Positions 34,734 to 43,891 of a stretch of DNA of 64,000 nt are shown here, piece by piece. Every line of letters begins with the position of its first letter. Positions within the stretch are counted from its first letter, which is position 1. The position numbers and the translations under genes were made by a program. This DNA is from Bacteroidota bacterium. Lineage in GTDB: Bacteria; Bacteroidota; Bacteroidia; Chitinophagales; Chitinophagaceae. The notes beneath the pieces were generated by a model, which was given only the letters and a program-made list of their open reading frames with translations, searched no databases and was not told the origin of the DNA. The DNA is taken from the NCBI GenBank assembly GCA_018268055.1, contig JAFDXF010000065.1, positions 1 through 64,000 on the forward strand, read 5' to 3'.

Positions 34734-35483
34734 ATGAAAAAATTATTTTTTCTACTAATCATCATTGTGGCTTTTACAGCCTGTACAAACTATGGTAGCA
34801 AAGAAAAATCCGGCAGTGTAGAAGTCTTTTACAAAGAAGGAATCAATAAAGAACAAGCTAAAAAAACAGCAGACTTATTTTATGAAAGTTTAAAAGCGGC
34901 CAACCAAGACCTAAATAAGAAAAGAAGTTTTCAAATCTTTAAAGGCGGTGGCGACACCATTAATCTGAAAATGGTAGTGGAAAAAGAGAAATTATCGCAA
35001 GCTAAAGATGATATACTTTACCCAATCAGCAATTTGGTTTCTGACAGTGTATTTGGAGGCAAACCGGTGAATCTAATCCTTACTGATAATGCTTTTAAAG
35101 TATTAAGGACATTGGTTTATAAGAAACCAGTTACAGAACAGCCCGTTGATAAAAACAGTCTTGCCAAAGCCACATCGGGCTATATTGAAGTCTATTATAC
35201 TCAAGATATGGGCGCTACTACAGCACAAAATCTGGCAGATTATATAAACAAAAAGATGGGTGCTGAATCTACAATTAGCTATGGCTTTACAAAAGGCGAT
35301 GATGGCAATTACTTAATAAAAATGGTGACAAAAACCGGATATGCACAAACAGCAACCTACGACCAATGGCTCGAAGTAATGAAAGATATTTCTACTGATG
35401 TATTGCAAGGATCGCCATTGTCATTTGAACTTACGGACGAAAATTTTAATGCACTAAAAACATTTGAATATCCTAAAAAATAG
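34734..35483 (+). CDS. Two-module lipoprotein, tandem copy 2
   Basis: 249 aa with lipobox FTAC (Cys17), then the same two-module plan as the previous gene: module 1 KSGSVEVFYKEGINKEQ..., module 2 SGYIEVYYTQDMGATTAQNLAD. Within this protein the second module is closer to the first (IEVYY/VEVFY) than in copy 1. It lies 103 nt downstream of copy 1; a strong hairpin terminator follows, so the two may form one unit. No function can be assigned. Confidence 0.78.
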   Translation: MKKLFFLLIIIVAFTACTNYGSKEKSGSVEVFYKEGINKEQAKKTADLFYESLKAANQDLNKKRSFQIFKGGGDTINLKMVVEKEKLSQAKDDILYPISNLVSDSVFGGKPVNLILTDNAFKVLRTLVYKKPVTEQPVDKNSLAKATSGYIEVYYTQDMGATTAQNLADYINKKMGAESTISYGFTKGDDGNYLIKMVTKTGYAQTATYDQWLEVMKDISTDVLQGSPLSFELTDENFNALKTFEYPKK

Positions 35484-35515
35484 GATTGCAATTAATCACT
35501 CTGCATTTCCTACTT

Positions 35516-35547
35516 AAAAATCCGGCTAAAAATTTAGGCGGATTTTT
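35516..35547 (+). terminator. Terminator after the tandem lipoproteins
   Basis: A 9-bp stem AAAAATCCG/CGGATTTTT (35516-35524 with 35539-35547), with an inner CTAAA/TTTAG stem, T-rich on both flanks. It could work in both directions, ending the lipoprotein unit and any transcript running out of the convergent tRNA-Cys gene. Confidence 0.82.
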
Positions 35548-35640
35548 ATTTTATATTCTATGCAGTCATCACTTATTTAGAAACGTAGCAACAAAAAAAC
35601 TGCACCAAATAATGATGCAGTTTTCTTATGTAGCTTTTTG

Positions 35641-35711
35641 AGGTCCCTAGCAGATTCGAACTGCTGTACGAGCTTTTGCAGAGCTCTGCCTAGCCACTCG
35701 GCCAAAGGACC
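35641..35711 (-). tRNA. tRNA-Cys (GCA)
   Basis: 71-nt cloverleaf on the minus strand: acceptor GGTCCTT/AGGGACC, anticodon loop CTGCAAA (anticodon GCA), perfect T-stem AGCAG/CTGCT with loop TTCGAAT, discriminator U. CCA is not encoded. Confidence 0.95.
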
Positions 35712-35818
35712 ATCATTGTGTTTTCCCTTTTCAAAATTTAAAGTTAGATTTGAACTCTGAAAGGACGGCAAATATAACGCCTTTTCTGATTATTTTTAAC
35801 TCTTCTAAATACTTAATT

Positions 35819-36700
35819 ATGAGCCGAATTGCCGAATCTGAACTTATTATCAATGACCGCGGTGCAGTTTATCACCTTGATCTGCGCCCCGCAGAGATTG
35901 CAGGTACTGTTATCACCGTAGGCGATCCAGATCGTGTAAAAGAAATCAGTAAATATTTTGACCGAATAGAAATACAAAGACAACATCGCGAATTTGTAAG
36001 CCATACCGGATATGTAGGTAAAAAAAGGCTGACTGTACTTTCTTCCGGAATAGGCCCTGACAATATTGATATTGTAGTTAACGAATTGGATGCCTTAGTG
36101 AATATTGATTTTGAAACAAGAGAAATTAAGAAACAATTAAAATCTATCAATATTATTCGTTTAGGTACTTCCGGCTCTTTGCAAGGAGATATTCCGGTAG
36201 ATAGTTTTGTTGCAGCTACTCATGGATTGGGCGTGGACAATCTACTCAATTTTTATAGACATGAACAAAATGATGAAGAAAAACAATTACTTCACTCTTT
36301 TGTAACTCATACACAAGTACAAAGTCAAATTGGTAATCCATACATCACAAGTGGCGCTGCATCTTTAATCAAACATTTTGTAAAAGATTTTCATCAAGGC
36401 ATTACGGTTACTTGTCCCGGCTTTTATGGTCCACAGGGGCGTGTATTAAGGCTTGGCGTTCGTAATCCTGATTTTGTTAATCGACTTACCGATTTTCGTT
36501 TCGGCAATCATCGTATTACTAATTTTGAAATGGAAACATCCGCCATTTATGGTTTAGGAAAACTTTTAGGCCATCATTGCCTAGCAGTAAATGCCATTGT
36601 AGCCAATCGTGTTGTAAAAGAATTTTCTAAAGATGGAAAGGCAGCAGTGGAAAATCTGATTAAAAAGTTTTTAGAAATTTTTGAAAGAGATATTGAGTAA
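35819..36700 (+). CDS. Nucleoside phosphorylase (uridine phosphorylase-like)
   Basis: About 293 aa of the PNP/UDP phosphorylase superfamily: VITVGDPDRVKEI phosphate loop, SSGIGPDNIDIVVNEL, the RLGTSGSLQ core and NFEMETSAIYGL, which binds the ribose via Met-Glu. The ATG at 35819 is chosen over 35750, which would run into tRNA-flanking sequence. It splits (deoxy)nucleosides with phosphate; uridine or purine preference is not certain. It ends 1 base before dapF, so translation is probably coupled. Confidence 0.88.
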   Translation: MSRIAESELIINDRGAVYHLDLRPAEIAGTVITVGDPDRVKEISKYFDRIEIQRQHREFVSHTGYVGKKRLTVLSSGIGPDNIDIVVNELDALVNIDFETREIKKQLKSINIIRLGTSGSLQGDIPVDSFVAATHGLGVDNLLNFYRHEQNDEEKQLLHSFVTHTQVQSQIGNPYITSGAASLIKHFVKDFHQGITVTCPGFYGPQGRVLRLGVRNPDFVNRLTDFRFGNHRITNFEMETSAIYGLGKLLGHHCLAVNAIVANRVVKEFSKDGKAAVENLIKKFLEIFERDIE

Positions 36701-37489
36701 ATGAATTTAAGCTTCTATAAATATCAAGGCACAGGAAACGATTTCATATTAGTTGATAATCGTAATGGCACTTATAATCATCTAACCCTAGAGCAAATTA
36801 ATAGGCTTTGTCATCGCCGGTTTGGTATTGGCGCAGATGGGTTTATGTTATTGCAAGAAAAATCCGGTTACGATTTTGAAATGAAATACTATAATGCTGA
36901 TGGCAAAGAAGGAAGCATGTGCGGCAATGGGGGAAGATGTATTGTAAAATTTGCTTCTCATCTGAATATCATAAAAGATAAATGCAGCTTTTGGGCTACT
37001 GACGGAGCACATGAAGCGACAATTGATGCTTACGGAATCGTATCGCTGAAAATGAACAATGTGCAAGCCATAGAAACATTTCAAGATGATTTCATTGTTG
37101 ATACCGGTTCACCACATTATATAAAACGTTGCGAAAACGTAATGCAATTAGATGTATATACGCAAGGATATGAAATAAGGAACAGTAACCCTTTCAAAGA
37201 AAAGGGCATTAATGTAAACTTTGTAGAGCAAGCAAAAGATTCCAATCACATTATCGTTCGTACATTTGAACGCGGCGTAGAAGATGAAACGATGAGTTGC
37301 GGCACAGGTGTAACAGCAGCTGCATTAACTTGCGGAAATGCTCAAGAAGGATACAATGAAGTAAAAGTAACAACCACAGGTGGAGAGCTCACCATTAAAT
37401 TTACAAAGACAGCAGCAAATCATTTTGAAAATATCTGGCTTTGCGGTCCGGCGGAAAGAGTATTTGAAGGCGTTTTAAATCTGCAATAA
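36701..37489 (+). CDS. dapF: Diaminopimelate epimerase
   Basis: Interconverts LL- and meso-diaminopimelate for lysine and peptidoglycan, 262 aa. The two catalytic Cys lie in SMCGNGGRC and SCGTGVTAAAL. KYQGTGNDFILVDN starts the fold. The ATG directly follows the stop of the phosphorylase gene. Its presence implies the DAP route to lysine in this organism. Confidence 0.96.
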   Translation: MNLSFYKYQGTGNDFILVDNRNGTYNHLTLEQINRLCHRRFGIGADGFMLLQEKSGYDFEMKYYNADGKEGSMCGNGGRCIVKFASHLNIIKDKCSFWATDGAHEATIDAYGIVSLKMNNVQAIETFQDDFIVDTGSPHYIKRCENVMQLDVYTQGYEIRNSNPFKEKGINVNFVEQAKDSNHIIVRTFERGVEDETMSCGTGVTAAALTCGNAQEGYNEVKVTTTGGELTIKFTKTAANHFENIWLCGPAERVFEGVLNLQ

Positions 37490-37548
37490 ATTAGAATAGG
37501 ATTATGATTTTTATGAGGAAGTTGGTACATTAAAATTAAAATACAAAA

Positions 37549-37577
37549 TTTGAAATAGCTCACTCCCCCTACCTTTG
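37549..37577 (+). promoter_or_regulatory. Promoter of corA
   Basis: TTTG (37549-37552), 17 nt, TACCTTTG (37570-37577). The GTG start codon (37582) lies 5 nt after the box, so the mRNA should be leaderless or nearly so. Confidence 0.6.
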
Positions 37578-37581
37578 CGCA

Positions 37582-38520
37582 GTGATACAATATTTTAAAA
37601 ACATTGACAATCAAACGGTAGAAGTCGATAATCCTGAATCAGGGAGTTGGATAAATGTTTCTCCGCCGCTACGTCAAGAAGAATTTTCCGATTTGTCAGA
37701 GCATCTGGATATTCCGATTGACTTTCTCACAGACTCATTGGATATTGATGAAAAAAGCCGCTTTGAAGAAGATGATAACGTAAAGCTCATTGTCATTAAA
37801 ACACCAACAGAAAACAATTCTTTTAATGAGAGTGATGCATACTATATCACCATTCCCATTTGTATTATTCTTACACACAATCAAATTGTAACCGTCAATT
37901 CATTTGACAATCCGGCCATCAAAAAATTTCTAAATACTTTTCGCAACAGAACAGAAGACAAGAAAAGTATGATGGTACTAAAGATTTTTGAGAAAATCAC
38001 ACAAGCATACATGCAATACCTGAAGGAAATAAACCTTCGACGCAATGCTATGGAGCAAAAACTCTATGCCAGTAGCCGCAATGAAGAGCTGCTGGAGCTG
38101 ATGAAAATTCAAAAAAGCTTAGTGTATTTTGTTACTGCCTTAAAATCAAATGAAATGTTGTTGATGAAATTGGCACGTACCAATTTTCTAACTTTGACAG
38201 AAGATGAAAAAGAATTGCTGGAAGATTTGATTGTAGATACGGCACAGGCTTTGGAAATGGCCAATATTTATACAAACATTCTAAGCAGCACTTTGGATGC
38301 CTTTGCCAGCATTATTGCCAATAATCAAAATCTTGTTTTAAAAAGATTGGCTGTAATAACAATTGTACTCACATTCCCTGTTTTGATTGCAAGTTTGTTT
38401 GGTATGAATGTACCCAGCGGGTTTGAATATTCTAAATATGCCTTTTACATCGTAGCACTATTATCTTTAGGTATTGCACTCATCATCGGTTGGTACTTCT
38501 TTCGTAAAAAAATATTCTAA
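37582..38520 (+). CDS. corA: CorA-family magnesium/cobalt transporter
   Basis: 312-aa CorA/MIT channel. A long N-terminal cytoplasmic domain is followed by two C-terminal helices; the first ends in the GMN selectivity motif (FGMNVPSG, residues 273-280). The second helix ends in a basic FFRKKIF tail. It starts with GTG at 37582, and the N-terminus MIQYFKN is in frame with no ATG nearby. A promoter with a -7 box 5 nt from the start suggests a leaderless mRNA. Confidence 0.93.
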   Translation: MIQYFKNIDNQTVEVDNPESGSWINVSPPLRQEEFSDLSEHLDIPIDFLTDSLDIDEKSRFEEDDNVKLIVIKTPTENNSFNESDAYYITIPICIILTHNQIVTVNSFDNPAIKKFLNTFRNRTEDKKSMMVLKIFEKITQAYMQYLKEINLRRNAMEQKLYASSRNEELLELMKIQKSLVYFVTALKSNEMLLMKLARTNFLTLTEDEKELLEDLIVDTAQALEMANIYTNILSSTLDAFASIIANNQNLVLKRLAVITIVLTFPVLIASLFGMNVPSGFEYSKYAFYIVALLSLGIALIIGWYFFRKKIF

Positions 38521-38525
38521 CAAAT

Positions 38526-38981
38526 ATGTTCAACGTTCGTGTATATGGCATTTTAATCAATGAACAACGAGAAGTATTGGTGAGTGATGAATTATTTCGC
38601 GGAAATTATATTACCAAATTTCCCGGAGGTGGTTTAGAATTTGGAGAAGGTACTCGAGACTGTTTGAAAAGAGAGTTTCAAGAAGAATTGGATTTATTGA
38701 TTGAAGTTGATCGACATATTTACACTACCGATTTTTTTCAACCTTCTGCCTTCAATCCGGAACATCAGATTATTTCTATTTATTATTCAGTACGAGCACT
38801 TGAGCCATTCAAAATTGAATTGGGAACAAAGCCTTTTGATTTCAATGAAGAGCAAATGAAACTTTACAAAAAGAAAAGTGAAATTGAAAAACCACGATTC
38901 ATTCCGTTGAAAGAGTTTTCTGCTGAACTACTGTCTTTACCTATTGATAAAAGAGTAGCTGATATTATTGTAGCCGAATAA
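38526..38981 (+). CDS. Nudix hydrolase
   Basis: 151 aa with the Nudix box FPGGGLEFGEGTRDCLKREFQEELDL: Gly35, Glu41, Arg49, Glu50, Glu53, Glu54; the usual Gly near the end of the box is Asp56. It follows corA by 5 nt and is likely cotranscribed. The substrate is a nucleoside diphosphate linked to another group, not further definable. Ends 2 nt before the convergent transporter gene. Confidence 0.88.
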   Translation: MFNVRVYGILINEQREVLVSDELFRGNYITKFPGGGLEFGEGTRDCLKREFQEELDLLIEVDRHIYTTDFFQPSAFNPEHQIISIYYSVRALEPFKIELGTKPFDFNEEQMKLYKKKSEIEKPRFIPLKEFSAELLSLPIDKRVADIIVAE

Positions 38982-38983
38982 GA

Positions 38984-39793
38984 TTATCCTGCTGTTGGTA
39001 TATTGGTAAACAATTCCTCTCCTTTTCCCATTGCTTCTCTTTTCATCTTTGCAGCTACTTCATGACCTAAATATTTTTCAATTCTTTTTTCTGCGATATA
39101 AATTAGCGGCGTGAGTAATACTGCCATCGTAAATTTATAGATATAGTTTACACAACCTATTGCTAATACTTGTGTCCAAGGCCAATTATTACCTAATTTG
39201 AAGGCGATAGCCAACACTACAAAACTGTCAATCAATTGCGATACAATAGTAGAACCTGTTGCACGAAGCCAAATCTTTTTATCCCCCGTTACCTTTTTTA
39301 TTTTATGAAATACAAATACATCTACAAACTGACTTACCAAAAATGCAACTAAACTTCCCAATATAATCCACATACCCTGACCGAATATTCCGGTGTAAGC
39401 TGCCTGCATATCGGGAACACCTTCCGCCGTTTTGGAAGTAATCCACCATCCTGCTGCCGGAGTACTCATACTTACATAAAACATAATAAACGCATACGAA
39501 ATCAAAATCACAGCAGTATAGCTGATTCGTTTTACTGCTTTGGGGCCATAATATTCATTCACTAAATCGGTAATGATAAATTCAAGCGGCCAAAGTAATA
39601 CACCACAAGTAAGTGTAAATGACAAACCGCTATGTCCGAATAATGAGATGTTGGCCGGATTAAGACCAAATACTTCTTCTAATGAGAATATTTTTCCTCC
39701 AATACATTCGGCAATTAAAGCATTAGCCACAAAAAAAGCTGAAATACCCAGGAATAGTTTTGTGGGTTTATCTCTTAAAATATTTTTTATCAT
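38984..39793 (-). CDS. VUT-family queuosine precursor transporter
   Basis: 269-aa membrane protein of the vitamin uptake/queuosine precursor (YhhQ/QueT-like) family: about six to seven helices, with NALIAECIGGKIFS, the LEFIITDLVNEYYGPKAVKR signature and SQLIDSFVVLAIAFKLG. YhhQ imports preQ0/preQ1. queD elsewhere in the window shows that queuosine metabolism is present, but queD implies de novo synthesis, so salvage would be additional. The start overlaps the upstream small gene by 4 nt (ATGA). Confidence 0.9.
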   Translation of the reverse strand: MIKNILRDKPTKLFLGISAFFVANALIAECIGGKIFSLEEVFGLNPANISLFGHSGLSFTLTCGVLLWPLEFIITDLVNEYYGPKAVKRISYTAVILISYAFIMFYVSMSTPAAGWWITSKTAEGVPDMQAAYTGIFGQGMWIILGSLVAFLVSQFVDVFVFHKIKKVTGDKKIWLRATGSTIVSQLIDSFVVLAIAFKLGNNWPWTQVLAIGCVNYIYKFTMAVLLTPLIYIAEKRIEKYLGHEVAAKMKREAMGKGEELFTNIPTAG

Positions 39794-40095
39794 TGAATGG
39801 AATGGATGTGATTATTATAGTAAACATAGCCAATATAGACAAAAAAGAAAAAAACATTAGCAATGATTAGCCAACGAGGAACAACGGAAGTTGGCTTTTT
39901 CTTCATCAACCAAATAACTAAATAGCAAATGAGTGTAACGGGAACAATTATCATGCCCATAAAAAATCCGATAGTAATGATTGTTGATGCAAGGCTTTTA
40001 TCATCAATCCAGTCTTTTACAAGAAGGGATAATGCTAATAAAAAAAATATTCCACAGATAAAAGCAAGTTTTGATAAAAATAAAAGCCAGCGCAT
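39790..40095 (-). CDS. Small membrane protein, unknown function
   Basis: 101 aa, three hydrophobic segments (about 5-26, 38-64, 76-94) separated by short polar loops with Asp/Lys. Its stop TGA overlaps the ATG of the transporter gene, so they are translationally coupled. Family not recognised. A role accessory to the transporter is possible but not shown. Confidence 0.7.
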   Translation of the reverse strand: MRWLLFLSKLAFICGIFFLLALSLLVKDWIDDKSLASTIITIGFFMGMIIVPVTLICYLVIWLMKKKPTSVVPRWLIIANVFFFFVYIGYVYYNNHIHSIQ

Positions 40096-40149
40096 CAGAT
40101 ATTTTAGGCCAAAATAGCATTATTTTGTCAGTCTAACACAGAAAGAATT

Positions 40150-42675
40150 ATGAAGAATGATTTCTTGAAAAAAGCACTACCTCATGTAGCAGCTATTGCC
40201 GTATTCATCATCATAGCCTTACTCTATTGCAAACCTGCATTAGAAGGCAAAGTGGTAAATCAAAGTGATATAACCAACTGGAAAGGTGCCGTACACCAAT
40301 CTTTGGAATATGCTAAAACGCATGATGGCAAAGGCCCATTGTGGACCAATAGTGTGTTTAGCGGTATGCCCGGATTTCAGATTGGTGGCATTAAAATGAA
40401 TAACGATGTGCCATGGATTGTTCATAAAATAATGACGCTTAGTTTGCCCGAACCCATCAGTTTTTTCTTCTTGGCATGCATCAGTTTTTATATTCTGTGT
40501 ATGGTCTTAGGCATCAACAGCATTGCTGCCATAATGGGATCATTGGCTTTTGCTTACGCTACATATAATCCCGTAATCATCAGCGTAGGTCACGTTACCA
40601 AAATGTTGACCATTGCTTATATGCCTGTGTTGCTTGGCTCTGTGTTATTGATTTATGAAAAGAAAAAATATTTATTGGGTGCTGCACTCACTGCATTATT
40701 TACTTCTGCGCTCATTGCAATGAATCACCCTCAAATCGCTTATTATCTGTTTATTATTTTAGGAGTGCTTACAGTTTTTTATGTAATAAACTGGATCAAA
40801 CAAAAAGATTTTAAAGGTTTAATACTTGCATTGGGTTGCACATTGGCAGGTGCATTAATTGGTTTGGCTACAAATGCAGTGCATCTAATGTCCACTTATG
40901 AATTTCAAAAAGAAACCATTCGCGGCGGCGGTTCTGCTTTGGCAAGTACAGACTCAACAGTAAAGCATACTGCCAAAGGAAGCGGCCTTACTCGTGAATA
41001 TGGAATGAGTTACAGTATGAAAATCTCTGAACCATTGGTAATGTTTGTCCCAAGAATGTTCGGCGGCTCCAGTGATAAGTTAGAAGTGAATGAAGATAAA
41101 TCAAAAGCAATTGAAGAGCTTAGATCTATGCCTTCAGAACTACAACAGCAATTACCACCTCCACAATTTTATTGGGGTGGTATGACTTATCCCGGAGAAG
41201 TGGGCACATCCGGTCCGCCTTATGTGGGCGCTATTATCATCTTTTTAGCAATTGTCGCAATGTTTGTTTTGGATTACAAGCAAAAGTGGTGGTTGTTCAC
41301 AGCTATCGTACTCAGTATTATGATGTCGTGGGGACATTTCTTCGGAGCGTTTAATGATTTTCTTTTTGATCATCTTCCGTTTTACAATAAGTTTCGAGCA
41401 CCTTCTATGATATTAGTAATACCGCAACTATTATTGCCGTTGCTCGCTGCATTAGGTCTTAGTAAAATTATTAAAGAAAATGCTGATAATGCGCTTTGGG
41501 ATAAATACAAAAAAGCATTAATGGCAACAGGCGGTTTATTTGTTTTATTACTGCTGATCTATCTTACTTCCAATTTTATGGGCTATGCAGATACAGAAAC
41601 TTTAAAACAAGTAAGAAGCGCAAATGCCCAACAATTGCCCGACAATATTAAGGCAATGATAAAAGCATTTTACGACGGCTTGGTATCAGACAGAAAGGGA
41701 TTAATGCTGGGAGATATTTTTCGGTCATTAGGTTTTGTACTATTAGCCGCTATTCCTATATTTCTATTGATTAAGAAAAAAATAAAACCTGCTATTACGG
41801 TTATCGCTATTACTCTCTTTGCATTTATTGATGTCATCATGATTGACAACAAGTATCTGAATAGCGAAAACTACATGGAAAAAGAAGAGAACGATAATAT
41901 TTTCACCAAGTCAGCAACTGATGATGCTATTCTTGCAGATAAATCTATCTACAGAGTGTTCAATGTATCTCGTAACCCGACAGGTGATGGCATCACTTCT
42001 TATTATTACAATTCGGTAGGCGGTTATAATGCCGCTAAAATTTTAATCTATCAAGATTTATTAGAAAGACAGCTCAGTAAACCGCAACTCAATATGCCGG
42101 TACTGAATATGCTGAATGTAAAATATATGATACAATCCGGCAGAGACGGACGCACAGGTTCTTCTCAAAAAAATGAAGGTGCATTAGGCCCTGTTTGGTT
42201 TGTAACCAATGTTGCCTTTGTAAAAGATGCAAACGCAGAAATGAGTGCATTAGATAATTTCAATCCCAAAGACACAGCATTCATTCAAGAGTCATTCAAG
42301 ACACAGGTTACATTACCGGTTGCAGATTCATCAGCAAAAATTAATGTAGTAAAATATGATAACGATGTAAATGAATACAAGTCAGAGTCTGCAACAAATC
42401 AATTTGCTGTATTTAGTGAAGTTTATTATACCGCCGGTTGGAAAGCATACATTGATAATAAAGAAGTGCCGATTGTAAAAGTAGATTATGTATTAAGAGG
42501 TCTTTCTATTCCTGCAGGCAAACACGATATACGATTTGAATTCAAACCGGAAGGGTTTTATAAAGGATGGAAAATAACAAGCATTTCCTCTATCTTACTT
42601 TTATTACTCATTGCCGGTGGTCTTTTTGGAGAATGGTATGCCGAAAAGAAGAAGCGTGCTATTACAGATAAATAG
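40150..42675 (+). CDS. YfhO-family multi-pass membrane protein
   Basis: 841 aa with an N-terminal GT-C-like membrane part of roughly a dozen helices and a C-terminal extracytoplasmic beta-rich domain (about 590-800), closed by one final helix. The first loop has KVVNQSDITNWKGAVH, where GT-C enzymes carry acidic residues. Family proteins are linked to glycosylation, e.g. of lipoteichoic acid in Bacillus; the reaction here is unknown. It opens the glycan region and the next gene, 83 nt on, is a glycosyltransferase. Confidence 0.85.
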   Translation: MKNDFLKKALPHVAAIAVFIIIALLYCKPALEGKVVNQSDITNWKGAVHQSLEYAKTHDGKGPLWTNSVFSGMPGFQIGGIKMNNDVPWIVHKIMTLSLPEPISFFFLACISFYILCMVLGINSIAAIMGSLAFAYATYNPVIISVGHVTKMLTIAYMPVLLGSVLLIYEKKKYLLGAALTALFTSALIAMNHPQIAYYLFIILGVLTVFYVINWIKQKDFKGLILALGCTLAGALIGLATNAVHLMSTYEFQKETIRGGGSALASTDSTVKHTAKGSGLTREYGMSYSMKISEPLVMFVPRMFGGSSDKLEVNEDKSKAIEELRSMPSELQQQLPPPQFYWGGMTYPGEVGTSGPPYVGAIIIFLAIVAMFVLDYKQKWWLFTAIVLSIMMSWGHFFGAFNDFLFDHLPFYNKFRAPSMILVIPQLLLPLLAALGLSKIIKENADNALWDKYKKALMATGGLFVLLLLIYLTSNFMGYADTETLKQVRSANAQQLPDNIKAMIKAFYDGLVSDRKGLMLGDIFRSLGFVLLAAIPIFLLIKKKIKPAITVIAITLFAFIDVIMIDNKYLNSENYMEKEENDNIFTKSATDDAILADKSIYRVFNVSRNPTGDGITSYYYNSVGGYNAAKILIYQDLLERQLSKPQLNMPVLNMLNVKYMIQSGRDGRTGSSQKNEGALGPVWFVTNVAFVKDANAEMSALDNFNPKDTAFIQESFKTQVTLPVADSSAKINVVKYDNDVNEYKSESATNQFAVFSEVYYTAGWKAYIDNKEVPIVKVDYVLRGLSIPAGKHDIRFEFKPEGFYKGWKITSISSILLLLLIAGGLFGEWYAEKKKRAITDK

Positions 42676-42758
42676 ATGTTTTAGAGATTGCCATAAAGGC
42701 ACGACAACACAAGGTGATTAAAAATAATTCATAGTCCTCTTGAGTTTGGCCAATCGAT

Positions 42759-43877
42759 ATGAATAAAATACTAAGCATTGTCTGGTATAAAGTTTTGCCT
42801 GCTCATTATGGCGGGCAGAAAGGTATTGTCTTGTTTAATAAATATGTAGGTAAAGAAATTGCGCTTACATGCTTATGCTCAAAAGAAAATCAATCGGAGG
42901 AACAACTTTCCTATAAACTAATTTCTGAATTACCAAAAAGTAAAACACAATTTGTAAATCCACTTATTTGGTTCAAGATTATTCGTATAGCAAAAAAAGA
43001 ACAAGCAACACATCTTATCATTGAGCATCCTTATCATGGAATAGCAGGTTGGTTGACTAAACTATTTACCGGTACAAAATTGATTGTGCATGCACACAAC
43101 ATTGAATACTTGCGTTTTAAAGAATTGGCTAAATGGTGGTGGCCCTTATTACGCTTCTATGAAAAATGGACACATCGCAGAGCTGATTTGAGTCTGTTTA
43201 AAACTGAAGCCGATAAGCAATTAGCCATTGCAAAATTTAAGTTGAACCCCACTCGTTGTACTATTCAACTATATGGCATCGATCCGGAAGAAGTAACACC
43301 TAATAAAAATTTAGCAAGAAGTATCATTTCAAAAAGACACAATATTAAAGATGATGAAAAGATTCTATTATTCTCCGGCACATTAGATTATGCACCAAAT
43401 GCAAAAGCAGTTGAAAATATTTATACTGAAATTGCACCAAGGCTTACTTCCGATAATCAAAAAGTAAAAATCATTATTTGCGGAAGAAATAAAGATAAGA
43501 ATTTCCAATACCTAAAAGACTTATCCCATCCCACCATCATACAAGCCGGCGAGGTAGAAGATATAAACCAATATTTTGCAGCAGCTGATGTTTTTATTAA
43601 CCCGGTGTTGTTAGCAGCCGGAATACAAACAAAAATGATAGATGCACTGAGTATTGGTTGTCCGGTAGTTTGTTTCAATCAAACAGCACTTCCGCCAGAA
43701 TATAAAATAAGCGACAAACGAATATTTACTACGGAGAATGATAATTGGGATATATTTTATCAAAACATTCTTTCGGCCGTCAATCCATCATCAAAAGAAT
43801 TTTCCCAGCAAGACCTGAATTCCCTTTTTTGGAGACAATCAATTAAAGGTGTTTTAGAATATATTAATGCACATTAA
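42759..43877 (+). CDS. GT4-type glycosyltransferase
   Basis: 372 aa, GT-B fold: a glycosyl-acceptor domain starting with the KVLPAHYGGQKG loop, then LLFSGTLDYAPNAKAVENI and the nucleotide-binding part. The usual E-x7-E donor motif appears as AGIQTKMIDALSIG, which lacks the first Glu. Probable retaining enzyme transferring a hexose to a glycan. The next gene follows 14 nt later. Donor sugar unknown. Confidence 0.85.
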   Translation: MNKILSIVWYKVLPAHYGGQKGIVLFNKYVGKEIALTCLCSKENQSEEQLSYKLISELPKSKTQFVNPLIWFKIIRIAKKEQATHLIIEHPYHGIAGWLTKLFTGTKLIVHAHNIEYLRFKELAKWWWPLLRFYEKWTHRRADLSLFKTEADKQLAIAKFKLNPTRCTIQLYGIDPEEVTPNKNLARSIISKRHNIKDDEKILLFSGTLDYAPNAKAVENIYTEIAPRLTSDNQKVKIIICGRNKDKNFQYLKDLSHPTIIQAGEVEDINQYFAAADVFINPVLLAAGIQTKMIDALSIGCPVVCFNQTALPPEYKISDKRIFTTENDNWDIFYQNILSAVNPSSKEFSQQDLNSLFWRQSIKGVLEYINAH

Positions 43878-43891
43878 ATTATATTTACGGC

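Noticed and set aside
35577..35771. 64-aa open frame across the tRNA-Cys region
   Set aside because: It runs through the tRNA-Cys gene and has no conserved features.
38984..39793. preQ1 riboswitch upstream of the transporter
   Set aside because: No aptamer-like hairpin with A-rich tail is visible before the operon start at 40095.
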